The notes under the pieces are model-generated. The model ran no database searches. It saw only the letters and a program-made list of their open reading frames with translations, and was not told the origin of the DNA. Positions 25,160-33,274 of a DNA stretch of 64,000 bases are shown here, piece after piece. Source of the stretch: Clostridium magnum DSM 2767 (GTDB lineage Bacteria > Bacillota > Clostridia > Clostridiales > Clostridiaceae); contig NZ_LWAE01000010.1 in assembly GCF_001623875.1 (NCBI RefSeq), positions 62,001-126,000 of the forward strand, read 5' to 3'. Within the stretch, counting starts at the first letter, position 1, and every line of letters starts with the position of its first letter. Both the position numbers and the translations under genes were made by a program.

Positions 25160-27433
25160 TTAATTTTCAACAAGTTCACCTTTGTTAATCCACATATTTA
25201 ATATGGTGCCATTTGTACAAGCAGTGTGATTGATTTTTCCATAGGATCTCAATGCTGCTAATGGACCATTTACATCCATATGCTGTTCAGCAGAAAGAGT
25301 ATCTGCTAAAGGAGCCAATGCCTTTCTTCCACTTGGTAATGCCCAGCACATCTGTCCCATTGCTACATTTGCCTGAGTAGGTTGAACACCTGCATCAGAA
25401 TAATTCCCTGCTCTCCAACATTTTTTAGTTGAACAATATTCAGCAAAATCTTGTAGTACTTTAGAAGTAATTTCATCTACATAATCAATATCATTTCCAT
25501 ACTTTGGAGCATTCAAGCAAAGTTGACGAACATCTTCGTAACCTACAAAATCTGCTTCTAGAGCCTCTAGTAAGCGCTCCATAGTAATAACTTTATCCTC
25601 ATAAACCAATTTCTTAACTGCTGCTAAAGAATCACCGATATCTGCTACACCACTGAGCATGTAGTGTGGACCAGAATTCAGAATTGCACCTCCGGCACAT
25701 ACATCAATCCCTTTTTCAATAGCACTTGTAGCCATCATTGTAAATAACGGAAGCTGATGTTCCTCAGCAGTAATCTTCTCAGCTACTAATAAATGTGTAT
25801 GACATTCATCCACTTGATACTTGAACTGGCGTAGAATAGCATCATAAAACTCATCATAGGTCTTAAATGTTCTAGGGTCTCCTGTTGGATAACCAATTTG
25901 GGTACCAGCACCATAACCCGGACAACCTTTTGGCAAAATACCATTATTGAGTGTTACACTTAAGGTATTACCTAAATTAGTGATATTAGCATTTGTGTGA
26001 CCATAACAATAGCCCTGAAGTTTAGGTTCTACACAACCTACAGTACATGCTTTCTCACGGATTTCCTTAAGAGTGAAGTTATTTATACCATTAAGACCTG
26101 TTGCACTATAAGGAATCATTTTATAGATACTTTCAATATCAAAGAAAGATGGGTGTCCTAATCCTTCAGCCGCAAGCTTAACACATTCACGTAAGAATGA
26201 ATCTGATGTCTTGCTACCAATATGGACGTGAACAGATGGTGCAGTAGTACGCGTCTCACGAGCAGCTCTCAGGCAAATATAGGATAAAAGATTGACTGCA
26301 TCATTGCCATTAGCATCATATCCTCCTACACAGTAACCTCCAGTCCAACGATAGTAACCGCCAAAGAACACAGCTAAATTCGCTGGTAAAAGCCATGGAA
26401 TATTACAACACTTGATGTTAAACTCCTCCATATACTCCAAGGTTTCATCAACAGTCAGTTTTCCATTCTCCAAGTCTTTTTCTAAATAAGGCCATAAGAA
26501 CTGGTCAATACGTCCTAGATTAATACATGGACCGGAGCCTTCTACGTTAAGCAACATTGTATTTAACCAGATCATATGCAATGCATCAACAAAGCTTGTA
26601 GGTGTATCCCAACAAATCCTTTCAGCACGATTAGCAGCATCAATGAGTTCTTGTTTACGTGTAGGATTACTTTGAAGTTCAGCCTCTTTAAGAGCCCTTG
26701 CTTTAAGATTTTTTCCGTATTGCTTTATTCCTAGGCATACAGCCATCATACCTTCATAGAAATCTCTTTTTCCTACATTTTCAGGTTGGGATTCGTCCAA
26801 TTCAGCTAGAATTTTTTCACATTTTTTATAGTATCCTTTATATCCAATAGCTAGCAATTGTGGATAATCAGGAATAAAGTGAGAACCTGGATTGGAGATG
26901 TAGTTACTAGCATCCACATAACCAGAGGCCAACATTATATCTGCTTTTGGTACCTGTTTTTTCCACTTAGATGTTAATGTCTTGTCACTCCAATAAGGAA
27001 TGTGAATATCTTTTAGCTCCTTCTTATCTTCTGGGTCAATCACCCAAGGATCAAAATCTCTAGTTTCGAAAGTGTCAAAATCAGATTCTAACCAGTGAGC
27101 ATGGGATTCAATACTAAAATTATTGCAACGTACACGACTACCTTGCCAGCCAATTAGACGTTCCCCTTCTACAAAGAAGATTGGCATCGTTTCATAAACT
27201 TTTGCCATAGCAAAATAACGACGACGAATCTGGGATTCACACTCTGTTGCTTTAAAATGTTCAGTAAAAACTCTCGTACGGTGTATTTCTAAATTTGGTC
27301 TGCTTCGATGTAGAACCACGCTCATTTTCTTGATTCGATCAGTACAGCCAACCTCTGCACTCTTGCCATCACGCAGTTCCATACCACGACGACTACCAAT
27401 TTCATGGACTTCCTGTTTATCCATCTCTTGCAT
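25160..27433 (-). CDS. Glycyl radical enzyme, catalytic barrel subunit lacking the radical domain
   Basis: 757 residues of the PFL/dehydratase/decarboxylase-type barrel. The thiyl site is Cys467 in KACTVGCVEPKLQG, with the usual Glu469. GGAILNSGPHYMLSGVADIGDSLAA follows, and the chain ends in NGTILNMWINKGELVEN, just where other family members continue into the glycine loop. No VAGY motif is present. The missing domain is encoded 18 bases downstream. SD AGGAGG precedes the ATG at 27433. CVEP rules out pyruvate formate-lyase proper; decarboxylase, dehydratase or C-C lyase activity remain possible. The strictly anaerobic activase gene is at 29568-30524. Confidence 0.88.
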   Translation of the reverse strand: MQEMDKQEVHEIGSRRGMELRDGKSAEVGCTDRIKKMSVVLHRSRPNLEIHRTRVFTEHFKATECESQIRRRYFAMAKVYETMPIFFVEGERLIGWQGSRVRCNNFSIESHAHWLESDFDTFETRDFDPWVIDPEDKKELKDIHIPYWSDKTLTSKWKKQVPKADIMLASGYVDASNYISNPGSHFIPDYPQLLAIGYKGYYKKCEKILAELDESQPENVGKRDFYEGMMAVCLGIKQYGKNLKARALKEAELQSNPTRKQELIDAANRAERICWDTPTSFVDALHMIWLNTMLLNVEGSGPCINLGRIDQFLWPYLEKDLENGKLTVDETLEYMEEFNIKCCNIPWLLPANLAVFFGGYYRWTGGYCVGGYDANGNDAVNLLSYICLRAARETRTTAPSVHVHIGSKTSDSFLRECVKLAAEGLGHPSFFDIESIYKMIPYSATGLNGINNFTLKEIREKACTVGCVEPKLQGYCYGHTNANITNLGNTLSVTLNNGILPKGCPGYGAGTQIGYPTGDPRTFKTYDEFYDAILRQFKYQVDECHTHLLVAEKITAEEHQLPLFTMMATSAIEKGIDVCAGGAILNSGPHYMLSGVADIGDSLAAVKKLVYEDKVITMERLLEALEADFVGYEDVRQLCLNAPKYGNDIDYVDEITSKVLQDFAEYCSTKKCWRAGNYSDAGVQPTQANVAMGQMCWALPSGRKALAPLADTLSAEQHMDVNGPLAALRSYGKINHTACTNGTILNMWINKGELVEN

Positions 27434-27499
27434 GTTGATTTCCTCCTAGTTCTTTTATATTTGTTACCTTCTATTTATTACATTTTCTTACGCCTTTAC

Positions 27500-28534
27500 T
27501 TATGGTTTGATAATTGCCTTGATAACATTACCTTTAGCAGTCTCATCAAATATTGTCTTAAAATCCTCCAACGAAGCTGTATGACTAATCAAGCTCTTCA
27601 CATCAATTGCCTTTCTTCCAAGCATTGATAGGCACATATTCCATGATAGTGGAGAAGAACTATAACTAAATACTAATTCTAACGACTTCTGTGCAGCAGT
27701 AAGCCATTCAATTCCTATTTCTTTTCTTCCTGGCAATCCAATAACACACATTCTTCCCTGTCTTCTTAATGAACGGATACCTGTATTTATAGCAGGTGCC
27801 GCACCAGAACATTCGATACATAAATCTGCTCCCTGACCGTTTGTAAGTCCAGAGATAAAATCTTCTACGTTATCCTTCTGTGAGTTAAGGATATAATCCG
27901 CACCTAGCTTCTTAGCTAGTGGTAAACGAAGATTCTCATCACTGTTGGTACCAACCACAACAACCTTAGAAGCACCATTTATCTTAGCCATCTGAAGAGC
28001 TAGTAAACCAATTGGTCCAGGCCCGAAAAGAACCACTATATCTTCCGGCTCTACCTTAGTACGCTCTACAAGTGCATGGGCAACGCAAGCCATAGGTTCA
28101 ACCATTGCAGCTTCTTCAAAAGAAATACTATCTTCGATTTTTATTAACTGCTTCGCATCTATTTTCATGTAATCTGCAAAGGCACCATCTACAATGTGAC
28201 CTGGACAAGTACGATGTTCACACATTTGAGGATTACCAGTTAAACAAGCTCTACATACACCACAAACTTCGACATTTAAACGACTCACAACACGGTCGCC
28301 CACTTTGACACCTGTAACTTTATTTCCAATATTCTCAACAACTCCTGAAAGTTCATGACCGACTACAACAGGTACTTTAGTTGCAACATGTCCTCCGTAA
28401 ATATGGGCATCCGTACCACAAACTCCAACTGCTTCTATACGAATTAATACTTCATCTTCTGCAATACTTGGAATAGGCAACTCCTGTACTGACATACTAC
28501 CTGCTTCTAATGATGTTCTAACAATTGCTTTCAT
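27500..28534 (-). CDS. Zinc-dependent medium-chain dehydrogenase
   Basis: 344 residues. The catalytic zinc Cys is in GVCGTDAHIYGG and GHELSGVV follows. The structural zinc set is CGVCRACLTGNPQMC, and the NAD(P)-binding Rossmann motif is VLFGPGPIGLLALQ. It resembles sorbitol/threonine dehydrogenases. I chose the ATG at 28534 with SD GGGAAGG; the longer frame upstream runs into the preceding gene and lacks support. Directly upstream of the glycyl radical enzyme, it probably oxidises an alcohol substrate or reduces an aldehyde/ketone product. Confidence 0.86.
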   Translation of the reverse strand: MKAIVRTSLEAGSMSVQELPIPSIAEDEVLIRIEAVGVCGTDAHIYGGHVATKVPVVVGHELSGVVENIGNKVTGVKVGDRVVSRLNVEVCGVCRACLTGNPQMCEHRTCPGHIVDGAFADYMKIDAKQLIKIEDSISFEEAAMVEPMACVAHALVERTKVEPEDIVVLFGPGPIGLLALQMAKINGASKVVVVGTNSDENLRLPLAKKLGADYILNSQKDNVEDFISGLTNGQGADLCIECSGAAPAINTGIRSLRRQGRMCVIGLPGRKEIGIEWLTAAQKSLELVFSYSSSPLSWNMCLSMLGRKAIDVKSLISHTASLEDFKTIFDETAKGNVIKAIIKP

Positions 28535-28562
28535 TTTTTTCCTTCCCTTCATCTTTTTATTT

Positions 28563-29402
28563 TTACTTAACAACATATGCGATATGAAGTCCATCAGATG
28601 TAACTGTAGATTCATACTGTTCCCAAGTTCCAACCTCATGTCCGATTAGAACATTGTTGATGTTTCCTTCTGCCAATTTTAGGATATGCTGTAATGTATG
28701 AATCATATTGTATGTGCTTCCAACTCCGTAACCATTTGGCATTGAGACCCCATCACCGCGGCCTCCCATAATATTTCCCTTTACATAAGCTGTATCTCCA
28801 ACGATAACAAACTTGTTCCCCTTGCTCTCTACAACTACAAGGTTGCTGGCAAAGCTATGTCCATTCCTAGCCACTCTAATATGAATACCTGGAAGCAGGT
28901 TGTCCACATCACCATCCAACAGAACTAATCTGTTCTCACGAATAAGCCCAACACACTGCTCTAAATCAGTACAGGAAATGGATGCCTTTAACGTATTATA
29001 CTCACGTGGAAGTGTCATAGTTGTAATCCAACTAGTCAGTTCATCCTTTTGAAGATAGAATTTAGCATTTGGAAATAAATTAATACCTCCCATATGATCC
29101 CAATGAGCATGAGTAAGAATTACATGCTTTACATCCTCCGGATTGACACCAATCTTCTTTAATACAGTCACTGGGTTTTGATACTGGGTTAGATTAACCC
29201 CATCAGCTAAAGCTTGATTTTCAGCTTTGTTTCCGTCATAGCCGGTATCAACCAAAATCACATCTTCCCCATTCTGTAAAACATTGAATGTATATGTCAC
29301 ATCAGTAGTCTCCCCTGCACCATGGTAGCCTGAATATACCATGGCATTTGAAAAACCCTTTTGAACTCCATATTCTAAAATAGTAATTGAATAATCTTTC
29401 AT
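28563..29402 (-). CDS. Metallo-beta-lactamase-fold hydrolase (lactonase-like)
   Basis: 279 residues with the HAHWDH dinuclear metal motif (LTHAHWDHMGG), then NGHSFASNL, VGDTAY and a late GHE. It belongs to the AHL-lactonase-like branch, whose members open lactones or similar rings. I chose the ATG at 29402; a TTG three codons upstream is not needed. It is the first gene of the glycyl-radical operon, behind a strong promoter with a palindromic operator. It may hydrolyse a lactone or cyclic ketone intermediate; this is inference. Confidence 0.82.
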   Translation of the reverse strand: MKDYSITILEYGVQKGFSNAMVYSGYHGAGETTDVTYTFNVLQNGEDVILVDTGYDGNKAENQALADGVNLTQYQNPVTVLKKIGVNPEDVKHVILTHAHWDHMGGINLFPNAKFYLQKDELTSWITTMTLPREYNTLKASISCTDLEQCVGLIRENRLVLLDGDVDNLLPGIHIRVARNGHSFASNLVVVESKGNKFVIVGDTAYVKGNIMGGRGDGVSMPNGYGVGSTYNMIHTLQHILKLAEGNINNVLIGHEVGTWEQYESTVTSDGLHIAYVVK

Positions 29403-29435
29403 TTTTATCAACCCTTTCTTAATGCAAACTATTAT

Positions 29436-29451
29436 ATATAATCGATTATAT
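29436..29451. promoter_or_regulatory. Palindromic operator of the glycyl-radical operon (probable GntR site)
   Basis: ATATAATCGATTATAT, a perfect 16-bp palindrome just downstream of the -10 box, where a bound repressor would block elongation. The same core occurs at the hydroxylase/kinase divergent region and before gntR (52561-52577). Confidence 0.7.
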
Positions 29452-29466
29452 TTTATTGTTGATTAT

Positions 29467-29495
29467 AGTATAGTAATTTATGAATGCTATGTCAA
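29467..29495 (-). promoter_or_regulatory. Sigma-A promoter of the glycyl-radical operon
   Basis: TTGACA (29490-29495), 17-base spacer, TATACT (29467-29472) on the minus strand. Near-consensus. Start of transcription is expected at about 29460, giving a leader of about 60 bases containing the operator. Confidence 0.8.
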
Positions 29496-29567
29496 CAAAC
29501 TACCTAAAAATTCATTATTTTATTGTTTATCTGTAGAATTAACTTTTATTTCAAATATGCTTGAGTT

Positions 29568-30524
29568 TTATGAATAACTCTCCACATTATATCCGCCGAT
29601 ACTATACCATACACCCGTTGATTGAAGTAGTTTATTAATCTCTAACAGTTGTTCTTTTGTATATGTGTCAAGTTTCTCTAATTCATAATCCATTCCAATA
29701 TACTGATACTTATTTGAGCCGTAACTGTGGTAAGGCAATACATTCAATTCACGATTTCCTGCAAGACTCTTTACCAAATTTGCCGTAGCTATAATATTTT
29801 CTTTAGAATCATTTATAGTTGGTATCAGTGGAAAACGTACTACCATCTGTTTGCATTTTTCTTTACAGTACTCCGCTGCCTTTCTAATATTTTCATGAAT
29901 CAATTCATTATCTACTCCGGTCAGACGTTTGTGCTGCTCTGAATCCATATGCTTGCAGTCTATAAAAACTGTATCAGAATAATCTATCATCTGCTTTAAG
30001 TATTCCCACTTACCATATGCAGTAGTTTCAATAGCAGTATTAATATATGCTTCTGCACATTTCTTTAAAATTTCAACAGCAAATTTTGGTTGCATAAGAA
30101 TTTCACCACCAGAAAGTGTGACACCACCCTCTCCTCTACGATAAAACAGACGATCCTTCTCAACCTCTCTCACCACTTGATCAGAAGTATATGTCTTACC
30201 TACCTCTACTCTTGCCTTTGTAGGACAAATATCGATGCATTTAAAGCAACTATGACACTTATTAAAATCCATTGATGCCTTTTCCATCTCGTTATCAAAG
30301 GTAATAGCGTTGTTTGTACATTGGGATAGGCATTTTTTACAGCCTATACACTTATTCTTTATAAAAGCCAGTTGCTGGTATTGATATAGACCATATGCAT
30401 TACTGCACCACTTGCACTTTAGAAAGCACCCTTTCATAAATACGTTGGTTCTTATTCCAGGTCCGTCCTCAATCATATAATGACTAATATCAAAAATAAC
30501 ACCTTTTGCTGGAATATTGCTCAT
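29568..30524 (-). CDS. Glycyl radical enzyme activase (radical SAM)
   Basis: 318 residues. The radical SAM cluster motif CFLKCKWC (Cys33, Cys37, Cys40) is followed by an inserted ferredoxin-like domain with two 4Fe-4S sets (Cys59/62/65/69 and Cys90/93/96/100). GGVTLSGGE is the SAM-binding glycine motif. This is the activase class used by decarboxylase and dehydratase glycyl radical enzymes rather than by PFL. It would abstract the hydrogen from Gly76 of the small subunit. It lies just upstream of the glycyl-radical operon, after a dehydrogenase gene. Confidence 0.93.
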   Translation of the reverse strand: MSNIPAKGVIFDISHYMIEDGPGIRTNVFMKGCFLKCKWCSNAYGLYQYQQLAFIKNKCIGCKKCLSQCTNNAITFDNEMEKASMDFNKCHSCFKCIDICPTKARVEVGKTYTSDQVVREVEKDRLFYRRGEGGVTLSGGEILMQPKFAVEILKKCAEAYINTAIETTAYGKWEYLKQMIDYSDTVFIDCKHMDSEQHKRLTGVDNELIHENIRKAAEYCKEKCKQMVVRFPLIPTINDSKENIIATANLVKSLAGNRELNVLPYHSYGSNKYQYIGMDYELEKLDTYTKEQLLEINKLLQSTGVWYSIGGYNVESYS

Positions 30525-30608
30525 TTGAAACTATTCCTTTCTTCCGAAAAATTCTTCATTTTCTACGGATTTTCTTGATATTATGCTTTCTCTAATATGC
30601 TGATATAG

Positions 30609-31559
30609 TTATTCTGTTGGTAACTTCCAATTGAAGTAATTCCAATATGGTGCACTTATACGTTCACTAAAATCTTTCATATCAACTTTACTCCAATCGT
30701 AGATACCTTTGCCACTTTTTACACCGTACTCCTTTGCGTCCATCTTGTCACAAATAAGCTTTGGTGCGCACTGTGCACTGCTTAGAGACGGGAATAGATA
30801 ATTTTCAATATTATAGTTTAGGTCAACCCCGGAGTTATCTAGATGCTCAAAAATTCCAATTGAAGTGTATCGAGGCATAAAACTATACATAGCCGCAATG
30901 TCAACATCACGTGCATCTGCAATTCCACTTTCTACTATATAGATTGCCTCTCTGAACAAAGCATGCTGCAAACGATTGGCTATAAAACCAGGAGCACTCT
31001 TCTTTAGTACTACTACTTTTCTGTTAACAGCCTCCAATAATTCTACCACATGCTCTGTTACACCATCACGAGTGTACTTACTCTTAACAACCTCAAAGAA
31101 AGGAACTAGATGCGGTGGGTTGAATGGATGAGCCACCACCATAATATCCTTATACTTATCTAAACCGTCTACTAGATCATCTACAGAAAGAGCAGAAGTA
31201 GTGGAGATAATTGCCTTTGCATTTGTGCAGTATTTCTCAATATTCTTATAAATATTGAACTTAACCTGCAATTCCTCAAATACACATTCAACTACAACGT
31301 CAACGTCAGCTAAATCATTATAATCCAAAGTATAGTTAAGATATTTTTCACAGATACCCACCTGTTCCTTAGTCATCATATTTCTATCCACAAAGTCCTG
31401 ATAGAATCTATCATACTTTTCCTTACTACTTTTCTGAAGTTCAGGGCTCACAGCAAATAGTGTAGTTTTATATCCATGACCAGTAAACAGTACTGCCATA
31501 CTTGTACCAATCATACCGGTACCTATAATCCCGATATGTTTAACATTTTCTAATTTCAT
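30609..31559 (-). CDS. 3-hydroxyacyl-CoA dehydrogenase-family protein
   Basis: 316 residues with an N-terminal NAD-binding motif (GIIGTGMIGTSMA), the VVECVFEELQVK segment, and AHPFNPPHLVPFFE, which holds the catalytic His. It groups with L-carnitine/gulonate dehydrogenase and lambda-crystallin types rather than with Hbd at 4852-5700. It probably oxidises a free 3-hydroxy acid to a 3-keto acid, which would feed the beta-keto-acid cleavage enzyme. It sits 84 bases upstream of the activase gene. Confidence 0.84.
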   Translation of the reverse strand: MKLENVKHIGIIGTGMIGTSMAVLFTGHGYKTTLFAVSPELQKSSKEKYDRFYQDFVDRNMMTKEQVGICEKYLNYTLDYNDLADVDVVVECVFEELQVKFNIYKNIEKYCTNAKAIISTTSALSVDDLVDGLDKYKDIMVVAHPFNPPHLVPFFEVVKSKYTRDGVTEHVVELLEAVNRKVVVLKKSAPGFIANRLQHALFREAIYIVESGIADARDVDIAAMYSFMPRYTSIGIFEHLDNSGVDLNYNIENYLFPSLSSAQCAPKLICDKMDAKEYGVKSGKGIYDWSKVDMKDFSERISAPYWNYFNWKLPTE

Positions 31560-31720
31560 GTTATCAATCCCTTCTTAGTTCTTCACTATCATATAGTCAT
31601 AAGTAATATAACTATTATTTTTATGAACATACTTAATATATTCACAATAAAATTATCTATAAATCATTAAATCTTTCCATTCTGTATTGAAAAATGAAAA
31701 GGCTAGTTATCATACATGCG

Positions 31721-31761
31721 ATATATTCAAAGATTGTCTTTCTGGCAATCTTTGAATATAT
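31721..31761 (-). terminator. Perfect 16-bp hairpin, possible terminator or processing site
   Basis: ATATATTCAAAGATTG (31721-31736) and its exact complement (31746-31761) around a 9-base loop. It lies between the transketolase-like gene and the 3-hydroxyacyl-CoA dehydrogenase-like gene. There is no U-run after it, so it may mark an operon boundary or an mRNA-stabilising end. Confidence 0.5.
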
Positions 31762-31856
31762 TGAATTCCAGTATATTTGTAAACAAACTTATTATGATGT
31801 TTACTACACGTTTCTAAAGTCTGTCCATAAATTTCATTAGGTAGAGGGTTATTTTA

Positions 31857-32246
31857 CTATCTTACATAATGTATAGAATTATCTCCTCTATGATTAGTAA
31901 TTTTATTTTTCATTGCCATCGTTGCTATCTTAATAATATTATTTATTGTCACTTCATCTACCAATTCTATTTCCGCTACATCTTTATTGATGAACATTCG
32001 TGCCTTATCATATATTTCTCTATCAATAAAAACAAGTGCACCTGTTTTATTTGCATATTCTAGGATTGTATCTTTATCTAAAAAATCGATATTTAACACT
32101 TCTATAATAGCAGTACTAATCCCCCTTACAACAAGTGTTCTTGATGCTTTCATAGCATCAGGAGATTTTGCACTGCTTGTTATTATGGCTACATCTGTAC
32201 CTTTATTTAGTATTCTTGTTCTGCCATTATCAATAACATCACACAT
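31857..32246 (-). CDS. Isolated transketolase C-terminal-like domain protein
   Basis: 129 residues that look like only the C-terminal (Transketolase_C) domain: NKGTDVAIITSSAKSPDAM, IIEVLNIDFLDKDTI and TGALVFIDREIY. Full transketolase-type enzymes also need the thiamine-diphosphate and pyrimidine domains, which are absent here. It has its own SD (AAAGGAG) and start, so it may be a real small protein rather than debris. It lies 50 bases after a metallo-beta-lactamase-fold gene. The role is unknown; a regulatory or scaffold subunit, or a remnant, are both possible. Confidence 0.62.
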   Translation of the reverse strand: MCDVIDNGRTRILNKGTDVAIITSSAKSPDAMKASRTLVVRGISTAIIEVLNIDFLDKDTILEYANKTGALVFIDREIYDKARMFINKDVAEIELVDEVTINNIIKIATMAMKNKITNHRGDNSIHYVR

Positions 32247-32296
32247 GCTATACTCCTTTTTTAATATCCAAACCTTAATCTGAGATTGTATTTATT

Positions 32297-33148
32297 TTAT
32301 TTATTTTTGTTCATAACATAGTTGTAGCATTTGATTACATTTGTTGTTTGGATGTATTCCATCATTTCATCTTGTCCAATATCTACTGGGAGCTCTTCGA
32401 ATTTTATGTTCTTAATACATTCATCCTGTGACCATCCTTTTGAAATTCCATCTGCCACTGCACCAATCCATTTGTATATTACTGCAAGCTGAACATCTAT
32501 ATAAGCTTTTGTTACTACAGGGCCATGACCTGGAACTATATAGTCTACATCTAAAGTTTTAAGGAAGTGTAATGAATTAATTAAATCGTCAATGTTTGCA
32601 CTATGAAGCCATGTTTGACAGTCAGAGAATATAGTATCACCTACGAATACAACTCTCTCCTCAGGAACATGTACTGCTATCTGTGAATCGGCATGTCCCG
32701 GTGTGTGATATAAATTAAATGTATGATCTCCAACTTTTAGAGACATTTTATCGTTAAATGTTATTTGCGGCATATTAACTACATACTCTTCTCTTGAAGG
32801 CATAAGAGGTAAAGACTCTTTATCTTGACGTGTTATTACATCTACGCTGTAATCATATCCATCCATCTCACCTGGAACAAGGAAAAAAGTATCTTTTACT
32901 TTTTCGTGTCCAACTACTGGGCATACTCCTGCAAACCAATGGTTTCCAAATATATGATCAATATGAGGTTCTGTGTTTATTAGATATTTGATTGGACCTT
33001 TGCTTTTTGCAAAATCAATCATTTCTAACAATGTACTAATCCATTGTGCATTGTCTATAAATACTGCGCCTTCACTTGTAAATACGATGCTTGGGTTGCA
33101 ACCTCTTATTTTTGTGTTGGTATATACATTTTGTGTTATCTTTTCCAT
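32297..33148 (-). CDS. Metallo-beta-lactamase-fold protein with altered metal motif
   Basis: 283 residues. In place of HxHxDH it reads TEPHIDHIFGN, so the first His is Glu. YHTPGHADSQIAVHVPEERVVFVGDTIFSD and VPGHGPV are intact. This Glu-Pro-His variant suggests a different metal load or reaction. It follows the molybdenum hydroxylase genes in the same direction and may act on the hydroxylated product. It is distinct from the paralogue at 28563-29402. Confidence 0.8.
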   Translation of the reverse strand: MEKITQNVYTNTKIRGCNPSIVFTSEGAVFIDNAQWISTLLEMIDFAKSKGPIKYLINTEPHIDHIFGNHWFAGVCPVVGHEKVKDTFFLVPGEMDGYDYSVDVITRQDKESLPLMPSREEYVVNMPQITFNDKMSLKVGDHTFNLYHTPGHADSQIAVHVPEERVVFVGDTIFSDCQTWLHSANIDDLINSLHFLKTLDVDYIVPGHGPVVTKAYIDVQLAVIYKWIGAVADGISKGWSQDECIKNIKFEELPVDIGQDEMMEYIQTTNVIKCYNYVMNKNK

Positions 33149-33274
33149 AATTTAAACTCCCCTTCTTTTTATCGACGCTAGACAAATAATCTAGCGTCAT
33201 CATCAATATATTACTTTTGGCTATTTCTAATACTTGTTTTGGATACCCTAAGCATTCCAACTCTGATATTTTTA

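Noticed and set aside
24839..27433. Glycyl radical enzyme read as a simple frameshift pseudogene
   Set aside because: The two genes are separated by a stop, an SD and a start in clean order, both ends are conserved-looking, and no shift of frame gives a normal fused linker.
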